From Trematomus loennbergii (Eukaryota > Chordata > Actinopteri > Perciformes > Nototheniidae), in contig JAAOOA010000051.1 in the NCBI GenBank assembly GCA_012861695.1, positions 379,501 to 443,500 of the forward strand: 64,000 nt of DNA, given 5' to 3'. The notes below the pieces were generated by a model. The model was given only the letters and a program-made list of their open reading frames with translations. It searched no databases and had not been told where the DNA came from. Below are positions 55,046 through 64,000 of the stretch, piece after piece. Both the position numbers and the translations under genes were made by a program. Position 1 is the stretch's first letter. Each line of letters opens with the position of its first letter.

Positions 55046-55690
55046 GTGGTATAAGTATAGATCTTGTACTTGATTAAAAGTAGAAGTACTCAGATCTTGT
55101 ACTAGAGTAAAGTAGAAGTACTCAGATCTTGTACTAGAGTAAAAGTAGAAGTACTCAGATCTGGTACTTTAGTAAAAGTAGAAGTACCAGAGTGTAGGAA
55201 TACTCTGTTACAGTAAAATTCCTGCATTCAAAATGTTCCTCAAGTAAAAGTAGAAAAGTATTCTCATCAAAATATAGTTAAAGTAGCGACAGTAAAAGTA
55301 GTCATTGTGCAGGTTGGTCCATTTCAGAATAATATATATGATATGTTTTATAATGATTGATCATGAAAGTGTTCTCAAAGCTGGTAAAGGTGCAGCTAGT
55401 TTGAATGACTTTGTATACTGCAGGGTAGCTTGTGAATTTACTCCAGGTGGAACTAAAGTCTGATTTAACACTTGAATATATTTCACATCATTCATCCACA
55501 TCTGTAAAGTAACTAAAGGTATTAAATACATGTAGTGGAGGAAAAGTACACCAGTTACCTCTGAACTGTAGAGGAGTAGAAGTACAAAGTAGCAAAACAT
55601 TGAAATACTTAAATAAAGTACAAGTATCTCAAAATTGTACCCAAGTATAGTACTTGTTGAGTTTATGAACTTAGTTACTTTACACCAGTG
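55046..55690. mobile_element. Teleost high-copy repeat, most complete copy
   Basis: Starts gtggtataagtatagatctt and has a triple tandem of agtagaagtactcagatctt at its left end. It contains the sequence tatagttaaagtagc, the uninterrupted counterpart of the TTAA where a MITE is inserted at 36592. Confidence 0.8.
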
Positions 55691-55926
55691 GCTATAAAGA
55701 TAGAAAGACTAAGCCTTGAACAGAGGCATGAAAATACATTTTCAAAATACTCAACAGTCCTGCCAAAATTATAAACTGACTGCTACACAATTAAAATAAA
55801 TGCTTTTATATATTTCTATTAGATGTGACTCTTTGGTGTTTCTGTTATTATTAACACTGCTGCTTTAGTTGTTCTGACTGCTAAAATCCTCTGTTATTCC
55901 TCATTTTAAAGCCGATATTCCGTGGG

Positions 55927-55947
55927 GGGGCTATATACATATATATA

Positions 55948-56003
<56 letters not shown>
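55927..56003. repeat. (TA)n microsatellite
   Basis: Imperfect TA tract of about 75 bp. Confidence 0.85.
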
Positions 56004-56008
<5 letters not shown>

Positions 56009-56779
56009 CACACAAATGAACAAAATTTGTTGTCAAAAAAAAAATAACAAGTTGTATTGTAGTGTTTATCTTAGTGTTGTTTTATGCTTATCCACATTTT
56101 GATTTCAGAGCACAGGACAGGAGAAGGCTGGGCACAACATAAAGCTCAACAGTGAAGCTGGCAATGCTGAACAAAACCATCTAGTTATAATATTTATTCA
56201 GCTGAAAAAGTCAAAGCTCTACGAAAATGTAATTAAAAATATATTGCACATGGTTGGTATTTAACAACAAGGGGTGTTATAGTTTGTGTTGTGTGTGATA
56301 TTGGTATTTATGGAAACATTTTACACCTTTCCTTCAAGTACTATACGTTGTAGTTACTTGTGGGGTACTTAACATGAATAATCACAGATACTATCCTTTT
56401 ACTCCATCACATTTCAAAGAGAAATAGGCTATTGTTATTTTAACTCCACCACAGTAATCCATCATCAGCTTTACTTTTTAGATAAAGATTTAAATCACAA
56501 TTGATCATAACTCAAAATACATATATTTTTGTATATTACCAAGTGGTTTAATGTACAACCCACAAAAGTATCATGCTAAATGAAGCTCTGTTGCTTGGAT
56601 ATCACTAGATCCTGTTATCAGCGTAATATAAAAGTACATAACGATTTATGGTCACATTAGCATAATTACTAGCTAGCCGCTAGCTGCTAACTGCTGCGGC
56701 CACCTCGTTAATATCAAATCCATCATAACAATCTGAAGTTACCTACTGTAACTCCAGCTTCTATGAGTATTGGCGTAGC

Positions 56780-56945
56780 CCTCTAAGGCTATCGCTATTG
56801 GGTAATCCCCCTGCGCACCCGCGCAGCACTGAAACACTTGTAGTCCACGCCCGCCCGCAAGGTGGGCCCCACCCTCGGGCTCCCTTCCGGTATAAATAGG
56901 AAGGAGGCCCGACAATCTGCTCCCACAAAATAACTTTTCTTCAGC
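56780..56945. repeat. DIRS left inverted terminal repeat
   Basis: Complementary to 60431-60580: shared words ggaaggaggcccgacaatct, cactgaaacacttgtagtcc and tataaatagg. Confidence 0.92.
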
Positions 56946-56976
56946 TATTCGTGAGCCAGTGGGGCCCAGAACTAGA

Positions 56977-57060
56977 GGGCTACGCCAATACTCATAGAAG
57001 CTGGAGTTACAGTAGGACTTCAGTTTATTTCGTATATGGCTTCGCCCTCTAAGGCTATCG
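56977..57060. repeat. DIRS internal complementary region
   Basis: First half (agagggctacgccaatactc ... gttacagtag) is the complement of the left end at 56753-56795; second half (tttcgtatatggcttcgccc ...) is the complement of the right end at 60560-60590. The two are fused, as expected for the template that rejoins the ends. Confidence 0.9.
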
Positions 57061-57519
57061 CTATTGGGTTAAGGGCGAAGCAAGATGTAGTCTGCGCCCC
57101 ACTGGGTCCGCCCGGTACAAGAAGCACAGACACACCTGCTCAGATAACAACCCATGCCCTATATAGCAATATAGCATAACATGAATATTTACCATGAGGG
57201 GACGAAGGCTGGGAATAATACATACCTGCCGCTGTGAAAAGTAGAGACGAAGGTCACACTTTGCCCAGTGACAGAAAGGAGGGGGAATAGCAGCTCTCTG
57301 CGTGCAGACAGGCAGGAGAGCGCACAGCTGGGTCCCAACATCACTCACTCTGACAAGACATTCCGTACGAAATGTGTCAGGGGAAAAAGGGGGACGTCCC
57401 TCTCATAAGAGGGAAATACAGGCCACTCTCCGTGTGCCGAGGCAGGAGAGAGGCGCACAGCTGGATCCCTGACGTCACTCACTCTGACAGGACACTCAGC
57501 ACAGGGTGCGTCAGAGGAA

Positions 57520-57814
57520 AGGGAGACATCCCTCAAATAAATTGAATAAATGAACAGGGGGAAGACCAAGATGCAGCAGTGCAAATGTCTTCCACTGACA
57601 TTCCTCCGTGCAAAGCCGTGGAGGAGGAAAATTCCTCTGGTGAGTGCGCATTGATGTTCTCCGGGGGATCCACCCCAGAGGAGACATATGCCTGTGACAC
57701 AGCTTCACACAGCCAGTGTGACAGCCGTTGTGCAGATAGAGACTGCCCTATCGAGCGCTCTATAAGTGCACAACAGGCGCTGAGAACGGCGCAAGGCAGC
57801 CGTGCGCGCCACAT
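57520..57814 (-). pseudogene. DIRS tyrosine recombinase C-terminal remnant
   Basis: AQRLSHWLCEAVSQAYVSSG, then AHSPEEFSSSTALHGGMSVE and ASWSSPCSFIQF. Family members have AHSTRG here, so the catalytic Arg of the HxxR box is lost. The terminal Tyr region is shortened by a stop. Confidence 0.8.
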
Positions 57815-58305
57815 AGCAGGACAGCTGAGATGAGACGTGGCTTCTTCCTCCGACCTGTGAGGGGGGGAAAGAAGCCAGCCAGGGTGATCACTCTTGACCT
57901 AAAAGAGTTTGTGATGACCTTAGGCATGAAGCCGGGTTAGGGCGTAAACCAGCTGAACTGCCATCTCCTTGGATCCGGAGACATGACGGAGCCACAGAGA
58001 GAGCGGACAAATCACTCACCCTTTTCGCTGATATTAGAGCCAAAAGTAATAGCCTACTTTGGCTGATAACAGTTTAAGGGGAACCTGATCTAAAGGTTCA
58101 AAAGGGCTTTGCTTAGTGCGCGTAACACCAAAGCCAAATCCCACTGAGGCGCCAGTGTGCGTGACACAGGTCTGAGTCTCCGTACTCCTCGCATAAACGG
58201 CTGCTGCGCTCTGCGAGCACCTCTGTTCAAATCGCCGGGAATATACATTGCTCTGATGGAGAGCAACGTGTGTGCGCGCCCAGAACAGCAGCCGCCTGGC
58301 TGCGT

Positions 58306-59203
58306 TCAGAAGCTGCGCAGATCGTACTCCTCCCTGGCGATTGAGGTAGGCTGCCGTGGCCTGTTGGCTGGGCGAATCAACACATGTTTGATTGTACAGC
58401 AACGGGCGAAGTGCTGGAATACTCCAGCACATTTACCTCTGACGCACGGGGTCGGTGCGTGGGCGAATGAACCACCTCTGGAGACCCTCCTGTGGGGGAG
58501 ACCCCGGGGAATCCCCACGTGATCAGCTGACGTCATGCTGAGCAGCTGTATCACGGAGAGGGCTGTCACCACGCTGTGGGATGTGACACGCCGGAGGGAG
58601 CTGTCAGTTTCTCCACTCGCTGCAGCGAGAGCCGCGCTCTGCTGGCTGAGTTTTATTCCACTCGCAGATAATGAATGTCTGGAGGGAAGAGGACAGCTCT
58701 TCTTCAAATTCATTATGAAACCAAGCTTTGACAGATGCGATACGAGATGTAACGTCTGTAAAGCGACTTCCTCCCTGGAGCGAGCCAGCAATAGCAGGTC
58801 GTCCAGAGAAAACCACACTCTCATCCCTCCTCTGTGTAGTGGCTCCAGCCTTCTATACACAAAAATGAGGAGCCAGGAATATCCGAACGGCAGACGATGT
58901 CTGGTCTGATTTCCCTGAAATGAGAAACGCAGGAATTTCCTGTGTTCGGGATGATGGGTATGGAAGTATGCATCCTCCTTAGGTGGAAGTGAACCAGTCG
59001 TCCTGGTGAACACATTCCAGCACCTGTTTGATCGTCAGCATGTGACTGTGGGGGGGGGAGAGGCGAACTGCAGGGTGTACCCTCTGCTGATCAGCCTGCT
59101 CATCCATCTGTCCATCAGACACACACGCTGCCACTCTGAAAGACACTCTGAGAGCGGGCGCACATGCTCGAGATGTGTCGTGGTTGTCATGGCGACGAGC
59201 CAC
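58306..59203 (-). pseudogene. DIRS reverse transcriptase/RNase H remnant
   Basis: MLTIKQVLECVHQDDWFTS, then in a shifted frame DAYFHTHHPEHRKFLRFSFQ, LPFGYSW and FSLDDLLLLARSREEVALQT. The catalytic YLDD-type box reads SLDD. The RNase H part continues to about 58200 with QATAAYLNRQGGVRSAQLLN. Multiple frame breaks; not functional as read. Confidence 0.85.
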
Positions 59204-59929
59204 GTCAGAGCCCTCGCCGCCGCTGCCCGTGAGGCAACCCAGGTGGGCCTGGAGCGAAAGGGCTGTGAGGGAGCCTCCACACGCTGCGTTTCACTCCGGC
59301 TCTCATCATGAGGCGTGTACACGCTCAGGGGATGAGTGGAAGTGTGTGCAGTGCCGTTCACATGAGGCGTTACAACGGCGCTCATGGGCTTATTATGACC
59401 GTGTGTAGGAGACGTATCTCGGACAGAGGAATGCCGCGAGCTCTGCGGTTTATTAACCGATAGGTTAAAACCAGCAGGCTTCTGCAGCGAGCCCTGCTGT
59501 CTACTAATCAACAGATTAGTGGCAGCCGGCGTAATTAGCAAACTCTGCTTTTGCAACGAGCCCTGCTGGCTACTAACCGATAGGTATAGGCAGCTGGCTT
59601 ACACAGAGTGGGGGACATGTGAGAAACACTTGTTACTGATGACTCAGTACAAAAAGTTGGAAAATGAACACACTTCACTCACCACCCCCAGAACGTCAGA
59701 ACCGGCTCTGCTTCCTCGGAGGCTCTCGTGGAGCAGACCAGGAGCGGGGGAGCCTCACTCCTCTTTGACTCACCGCCGGGAGACCCTGTCTCTGGGGTGG
59801 CGGGGGAGCGGAGACGTGGGACGGAGCCCCTGCAACCGCCGGAGGGCGAGCCTGATGCCGAGGCGGTTGCCTGAAAGGCACACTGGTGCACCCGGTCGGC
59901 CTGGCGGGCGACATACTGGTCTCTGGGGG

Positions 59930-59972
59930 CGCTCAATGTAGGGCGCTCAACGTAGGGCGCTCAACGTAGGGC
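59930..59972. repeat. 14-bp tandem repeat, 3 copies
   Basis: Unit gtagggcgctcaac, inside the DIRS element. Confidence 0.85.
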
Positions 59973-60077
59973 GCCATCCGGCGATTATGTTGGCCTGTCT
60001 TACCCCAAAAAAAACGGCAGAACCGCACGGTGAACCGTGGAGGGAGGCGGGGCAGGAGTCGTCCGACTCCTGCCCAG

Positions 60078-60152
60078 CACTCGGCCCCAGGGACACTCGG
60101 CCCCAGGGACACTCGGCCCCAGGGACACTCGGCCCCAGGGACACTCGGCCCC
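60078..60152. repeat. 16-bp tandem repeat, about 4.5 copies
   Basis: Unit actcggccccagggac repeated without change in the gag-like part of the DIRS element, creating in-frame copies in several frames. Confidence 0.9.
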
Positions 60153-60430
60153 CGTCCGCGGGCTCGTAAGCCTGGATGGGCCAATCGTCCTCCTCGGCCG
60201 CAGCAGCGAGAGCGTCCGCTCTCCGCTTCCTGTCGCCCGAGGGGAGCCCGTCTCCCCCCGGCCGAGGAGGGCACACAGCATGTGAATCCAGGCAGGACTC
60301 ACACACTGTGTGCTAGTCATAACTCATTATGAACCCAGAGCCACATGAGGGACAATCTCTCACACAATTGTCACCCATGTTTACTCTGCAATTGAAGTGT
60401 CTCTTGTGCTTCAGTAACGGGGTGCTGAAG

Positions 60431-60591
60431 AAAAGAGGGAGCAGATTGTCGGGCCTCCTTCCTATTTATACCGGAAGGGTGGGGCCCACCTTGCGGGCGG
60501 GCGTGGACTACAAGTGTTTCAGTGCTGCGCGGGTGCGCAGGGGGATTACCCAATAGCGATAGCCTTAGAGGGCGAAGCCATATACGAAATA
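60431..60591. repeat. DIRS right inverted terminal repeat
   Basis: Inverted match of 56780-56945. In element sense it carries the TATA-like tatttata complement and is the 5' end. Confidence 0.92.
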
Positions 60592-61013
60592 GAACCAGTA
60601 CCATGCTGTCATGAACGTGCGGTGCTGTTACGTGTACACGTGTGACGTGCTTGATGTGAACGAGCCTTTTAGGGGGCGTGGTTCAAGTTGCGCATGCTCT
60701 GAGCGCACATACGGGTACTTCTCAGGCATGCCGGGTAATCTGTGACGTTTCGCTCTTTCAAAAGTTGGGCCATTTTATCTTCATGCGCCAATGAGCAACT
60801 CTCATAGGAATGAATGAGGCCCCGCCTCCCACGCTGTATCCAGTTCTTATTATACATCCATGGGACCAACTGGGTTATTGATTATTTATTTTGACTAACG
60901 TCTGTTTTTGTTGCTTTTAGTGGAGTGGAGCCAGCTAGTGGTGGAGGCTAGGCACACTAGTGTGATTCCCCTCACGGCCTGTAGTGGTAGGAGCACCGGT
61001 ACACGGTTTGCAG

Positions 61014-61290
61014 TGAACTCAGTAGTATTGATACTACTGAGTCCAGCAGTATCAATATCATTAAGAACTAATGGTAAAATTATCTTTTTGTCACTCATCA
61101 AAGATAGCAGAAAACATGCATTATGTACTATGGAGGGGACTTTGACAGAGAATTACTCAAAAAGTACAAAGTAAAAGTACTTCATTTGATTTCTGGTAGC
61201 AGTCAAACTAGTACCGAGTCCAACAGTGTCAGTTTTATTAAGAACTTGTGGTAACAAATATTTGTATCACTCATCAAATATAGCAGGAAA
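61014..61290. repeat. Diverged tandem duplication of about 75 bp
   Basis: 61035-61100 and 61215-61290 share gagtccarcagt..., attaagaact and cactcatcaaa.atagcag in the same order. Confidence 0.7.
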
Positions 61291-61743
61291 AAAAATGAAG
61301 GAAGCTGATTTTTTGCCGGTCGCCCTCCTCGCAAAAATATAAATAAATCTGAACTGCTGCAGTTTCTGGAGGAGGAGGACCAATTGAACCGTCAGCAGGC
61401 GGCACTAGAGGACACCTTCAGAAAGGAATTTTTGTTGGTTTAGTTTTATTCAATTCAATACTTTTGTGTCAAGTTCATTTTAAATGTAATTAAAATGAAA
61501 GTTTGACTGCAAATCAGTAGTCCTCTTTACAGTTCCAAATCCAGAAAAAAATACCCCCACATATGTTTACTGAAAAGATACAAGGAGATCTTTATTTTAT
61601 ACAAAGCTGAATAAATATTTCATGATTGTGACATGAGAAAAAAAGCCAACGTTTTTTAAACTAATTTTGCAAACCCAAGGTATAATAGTCATATTGAAAC
61701 TGATAATCAGCACTTTGACATTTTCAGACTTTAAAATCTCTAC

Positions 61744-62129
61744 TGTTGTGTTCAAAATTCCAGGAAAGACAAACAACTTCTAAGTTTAACTATTTATTAT
61801 AAGCAAAATATATATTACTTGGCCAAGGACTCCGTCAGGTCATATAAATCACAGGCATTTTGCTAAAGTTTCTACAGAAAAAGTGGAATCCTTCATTCTC
61901 ACCCATATCTCAAGGCCGGAGCGATGTCCTGTACTGAATAACTCTTTGTATTCTTCCAGTGTCTACCTTGCTACTTTAGTATTGCAAGCTAAAAACTGTC
62001 ATATGACTGTCCCCTTCGTTTCACATCCAACCCTTTTTATAGTCATAACAACATCTCATGAGCACAATAATGCATATAATGTAATAATAAGAATCCCTCT
62101 TGTAATGTTATATAAAAATAGACTCCACA
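61744..62129 (-). mobile_element. Solo LTR (copy B) with CTAC target duplication
   Basis: Same family as 44419-45056: tgttgtgttcaaaattccag, ttggccaaggactccgtcag, aataactctttgtattcttc, ending actccaca. Flanked by ctac on both sides (61740-61743, 62130-62133). About 250 bp shorter than copy A through internal gaps. Confidence 0.75.
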
Positions 62130-62204
62130 CTACCTCAAATAATTCAGCAAATAAACCAACCTTGTGTAAAGTATCTAAATGCAATATCAGGAATGTTTTA
62201 TTAA

Positions 62205-63915
62205 CCCTTAAGAGTTGTTCCTAAGGACAAAACCTTCCCAAAAACTACTGTAAAAATATGATATACTCATATTTATTTCCAGTTTAAACGAGTCAATCTT
62301 TTAAAACTACTACATATCAAATATGACTCCACTGTTTTTTCTATTGAAAAAAACAAAAACTATTGAATAATTTCCATAAAATACATTTCAAGGAGTATTT
62401 GATTATTATTAGGCCCCCTAGATGGGTCAATGATTGGCATCAACGTTGATTTTGATGCATTGGTTTATTTTTTCAGTGTCAGATTTAAACAAAAACTCAC
62501 ACTCGTGGTCCTAAGGACAAAAAATGTCACCTTCCTAAAAACTGCTGTAAAAATATTAGGCTATATATTAATATTTTGTTCCATTTTAAACGAGTCAATC
62601 TTTTAAAACTACTTCAGCCTGAAATAAACATTTATTAATTATATTTTGGGGATTTTAACCCCAGTATGTTTTCAAGTAGTATTTGATTATTATTATTATC
62701 AGGGCCCGAGATGGGTCAATGATTAGCAGCAACTTTTTTCTGCAGTGTCAGATTAAAGTTTAAAATCTTAGCCTATAATGATATATGATGATTTTCACTA
62801 GGCCGTTTCCTACCACAAGTAAAAGGTTTTTTTTCCCAGTAAATGCCTTTTACCCTGTTGTGACCTGAAAAAAAAAATAGAAGATCAGTTTGAACCAGAA
62901 AAAACATTTATATGAGAAAGATGAACATTGATTGATGAACACTGTGTGTCTGGGTGTGAGAGTCCAGCTCAGGTTGAGCAGGGGCTGCAAATAGACAGAC
63001 GGTGGTCCTTGCATGTGAACTTCCAACATTTGCAGCAGGTGCTGCAAACTCTCCTCTTTCTGTCCATGCAAAAGTGGCACTGCCTCCTGCCCTTACATTT
63101 ACTGAGGGGAGAGGGGCCTGCAGCAGCACCCTGCAGATCTGAGACTATTCCTGCAGCGGCTGATGAGCCAACATGAGCAGCTCCACGTGCCCGTCCTCTG
63201 TGGCCACATCTCGCCAGTCTCCCATGCATGTTTTTCATGGCCTCAATATGCTTCAGGATTTTAGCAGCAGTGCAAAGCTGGACCTCGGGTCACTGATTCG
63301 GGCGACAGCATAGTGTGTAGGTCCCAGGATCAAACCTGTGGCTGCTGGGACGTAGTGGTGTGTCTCAGTGTTTGTGGGAGACCAAAACATTTTTCCGCCG
63401 CTTCATCCATCTCCCCTCCGCTCTCATCTTCAAATGAGTCTTGAGATGAGTCTGAGTTGGACTCTAAAAACAGGACTCTGGTCTGTTTCTACCTCTGAGG
63501 CCTAATCCGTTTCAGCCTCAGAGTCCTCGGAGGAGGATGAAGAGCCATCCTCGCACTCAGAGTGCATAATCATTACCAGAGCCTCCTGTGTGCCGAATTC
63601 CTTGCCATCTCCAAAATGACTACTCCCGCACTAATACTCATACTTCTAACCATGGCTGCACCTGCATAAACAACCTGAGCGAGAACCAAAACAAAGTCCA
63701 ATTTTGTTTTGGTTCTCGCAACTCATCATTTTTGTTGTTGAATTAGATTATAACGCAGTTTCTAAGATAAATGTTTTTTGAAGTTGGACACACTCACACA
63801 CACACATACCATTATCCAACATCAATAGCGACACAGACCACACATCATTTCAGTAGCAAGGCACCCTTGCAGAAAACAGTAAAAAGTGTGACATTTTTCT
63901 GCATGCTTCAAAGGG
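62205..63915 (-). mobile_element. piggyBac element, internally deleted
   Basis: Left TTAA at 62201-62204 followed by cccttaagagttgttcctaa; the right end is gcttcaaaggg then TTAC (63916-63919), a one-base variant of TTAA. On - the interior has an acidic N-terminal stretch, TGLILGPTHYAVARISDP (about 63350-63290) and a cysteine-rich C-terminus CHFCMDRKRRVCSTCCKCWK ... CKDH (63100-62990). The catalytic core between these is missing and frames are broken. Confidence 0.75.
62969..63238 (-). pseudogene. piggyBac transposase C-terminal cysteine-rich domain remnant
   Basis: Spacing CX2C...CX2CX2C..C..H....C matches the DNA-binding cysteine-rich domain at the end of piggyBac transposases. It is joined to N-terminal sequence with about 400 residues of core deleted. 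Confidence 0.75.
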
Positions 63916-64000
63916 TTACAATTATTGCCATCTTGTATAACATAAAGGAACTCATTCGTTTGATAAGATAAATGTGGGGTCAAAAAAAGCATTTTGCCGG

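Larger units (their letters stand above)
56753..60591 (-). mobile_element. DIRS1-like tyrosine-recombinase retrotransposon, degenerate
   Basis: Inverted terminal repeats of about 160 bp (56780-56945 and 60431-60580) and an internal complementary region at 56977-57060 that is complementary to both extreme ends, the hallmark of DIRS elements. On -, in order: gag-like Cys segment (about 60306-59950), pre-RT segment ending MSRLISRGYTLQFASPPP (59556-59035), reverse transcriptase (59203-58560), RNase H (58432-58200) and tyrosine recombinase C-terminus (57814-57520). Stops and frameshifts separate the parts; 3.8 kb is short for the family (5-6 kb). Confidence 0.9.

Noticed and set aside
44419..62129. 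One 17.7-kb LTR retrotransposon bounded by the two LTR copies
   Set aside because: Copy B has its own CTAC duplication on both sides, the two LTRs differ in length, and unrelated elements lie between them.

Overview
The window reads as vertebrate, most likely teleost (percomorph-like), nuclear DNA. It has small exons with GT-AG introns, very dense CA/GT microsatellites, tRNA-derived SINE-like pieces, many short hAT-, PIF/Harbinger- and piggyBac-type non-autonomous DNA transposons, and a DIRS-type tyrosine-recombinase retrotransposon. No species can be named from sequence alone.

Three protein-coding genes are recognisable by exon-by-exon comparison with remembered vertebrate proteins. MYOCD (myocardin, + strand, 263-19668) is the SRF coactivator of cardiac and smooth muscle. 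MAP2K4 (MKK4, - strand, 36249-22878) is the dual-specificity kinase upstream of JNK/p38. ADPRM (- strand, 42005-39071) is the Mn-dependent ADP-ribose/CDP-alcohol diphosphatase. MYOCD and MAP2K4 are convergent, with facing poly(A) signals about 35 bp apart near 21.4 kb. MAP2K4 and ADPRM lie in tandem. The same three genes are linked in human chromosome 17p, which supports orthology.

The MAP2K4 model is clean: 11 exons, 1,188 coding bases including stop, all phases compatible. MYOCD and ADPRM keep all homology and splice sites, but the reading frame breaks repeatedly. Almost every break is repaired conceptually by one extra base in a G or C run. I count about seven places in MYOCD and about four in ADPRM. 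This looks more like consensus base-loss than gene decay, but both are possible. MYOCD also lacks any recognisable exon for RPEL motifs 2 and 3 between 4260 and 10234, although the flanking exons would still join in phase.

Layout: 1-21.4 kb is MYOCD, with microsatellites in the first introns, a 1.0-kb DNA transposon at 10.6-11.6 kb and a 1.1-kb 12-bp minisatellite filling one intron. 21.4-36.3 kb is MAP2K4, with hAT, Harbinger-like and piggyBac-like MITEs, often nested. 36.3-39 kb is the MAP2K4 upstream region with a piggyBac-like MITE inside another repeat. 39.1-42.0 kb is ADPRM. 42-64 kb has no host gene I can support and is a repeat graveyard: a LINE ORF2 tail, MITEs, an LTR with polypurine tract, an L2-like LINE, a 34-bp satellite, an L1-like ORF1 start, a 2.6-kb TIR element, a near-complete DIRS skeleton, a solo LTR and an internally deleted piggyBac.
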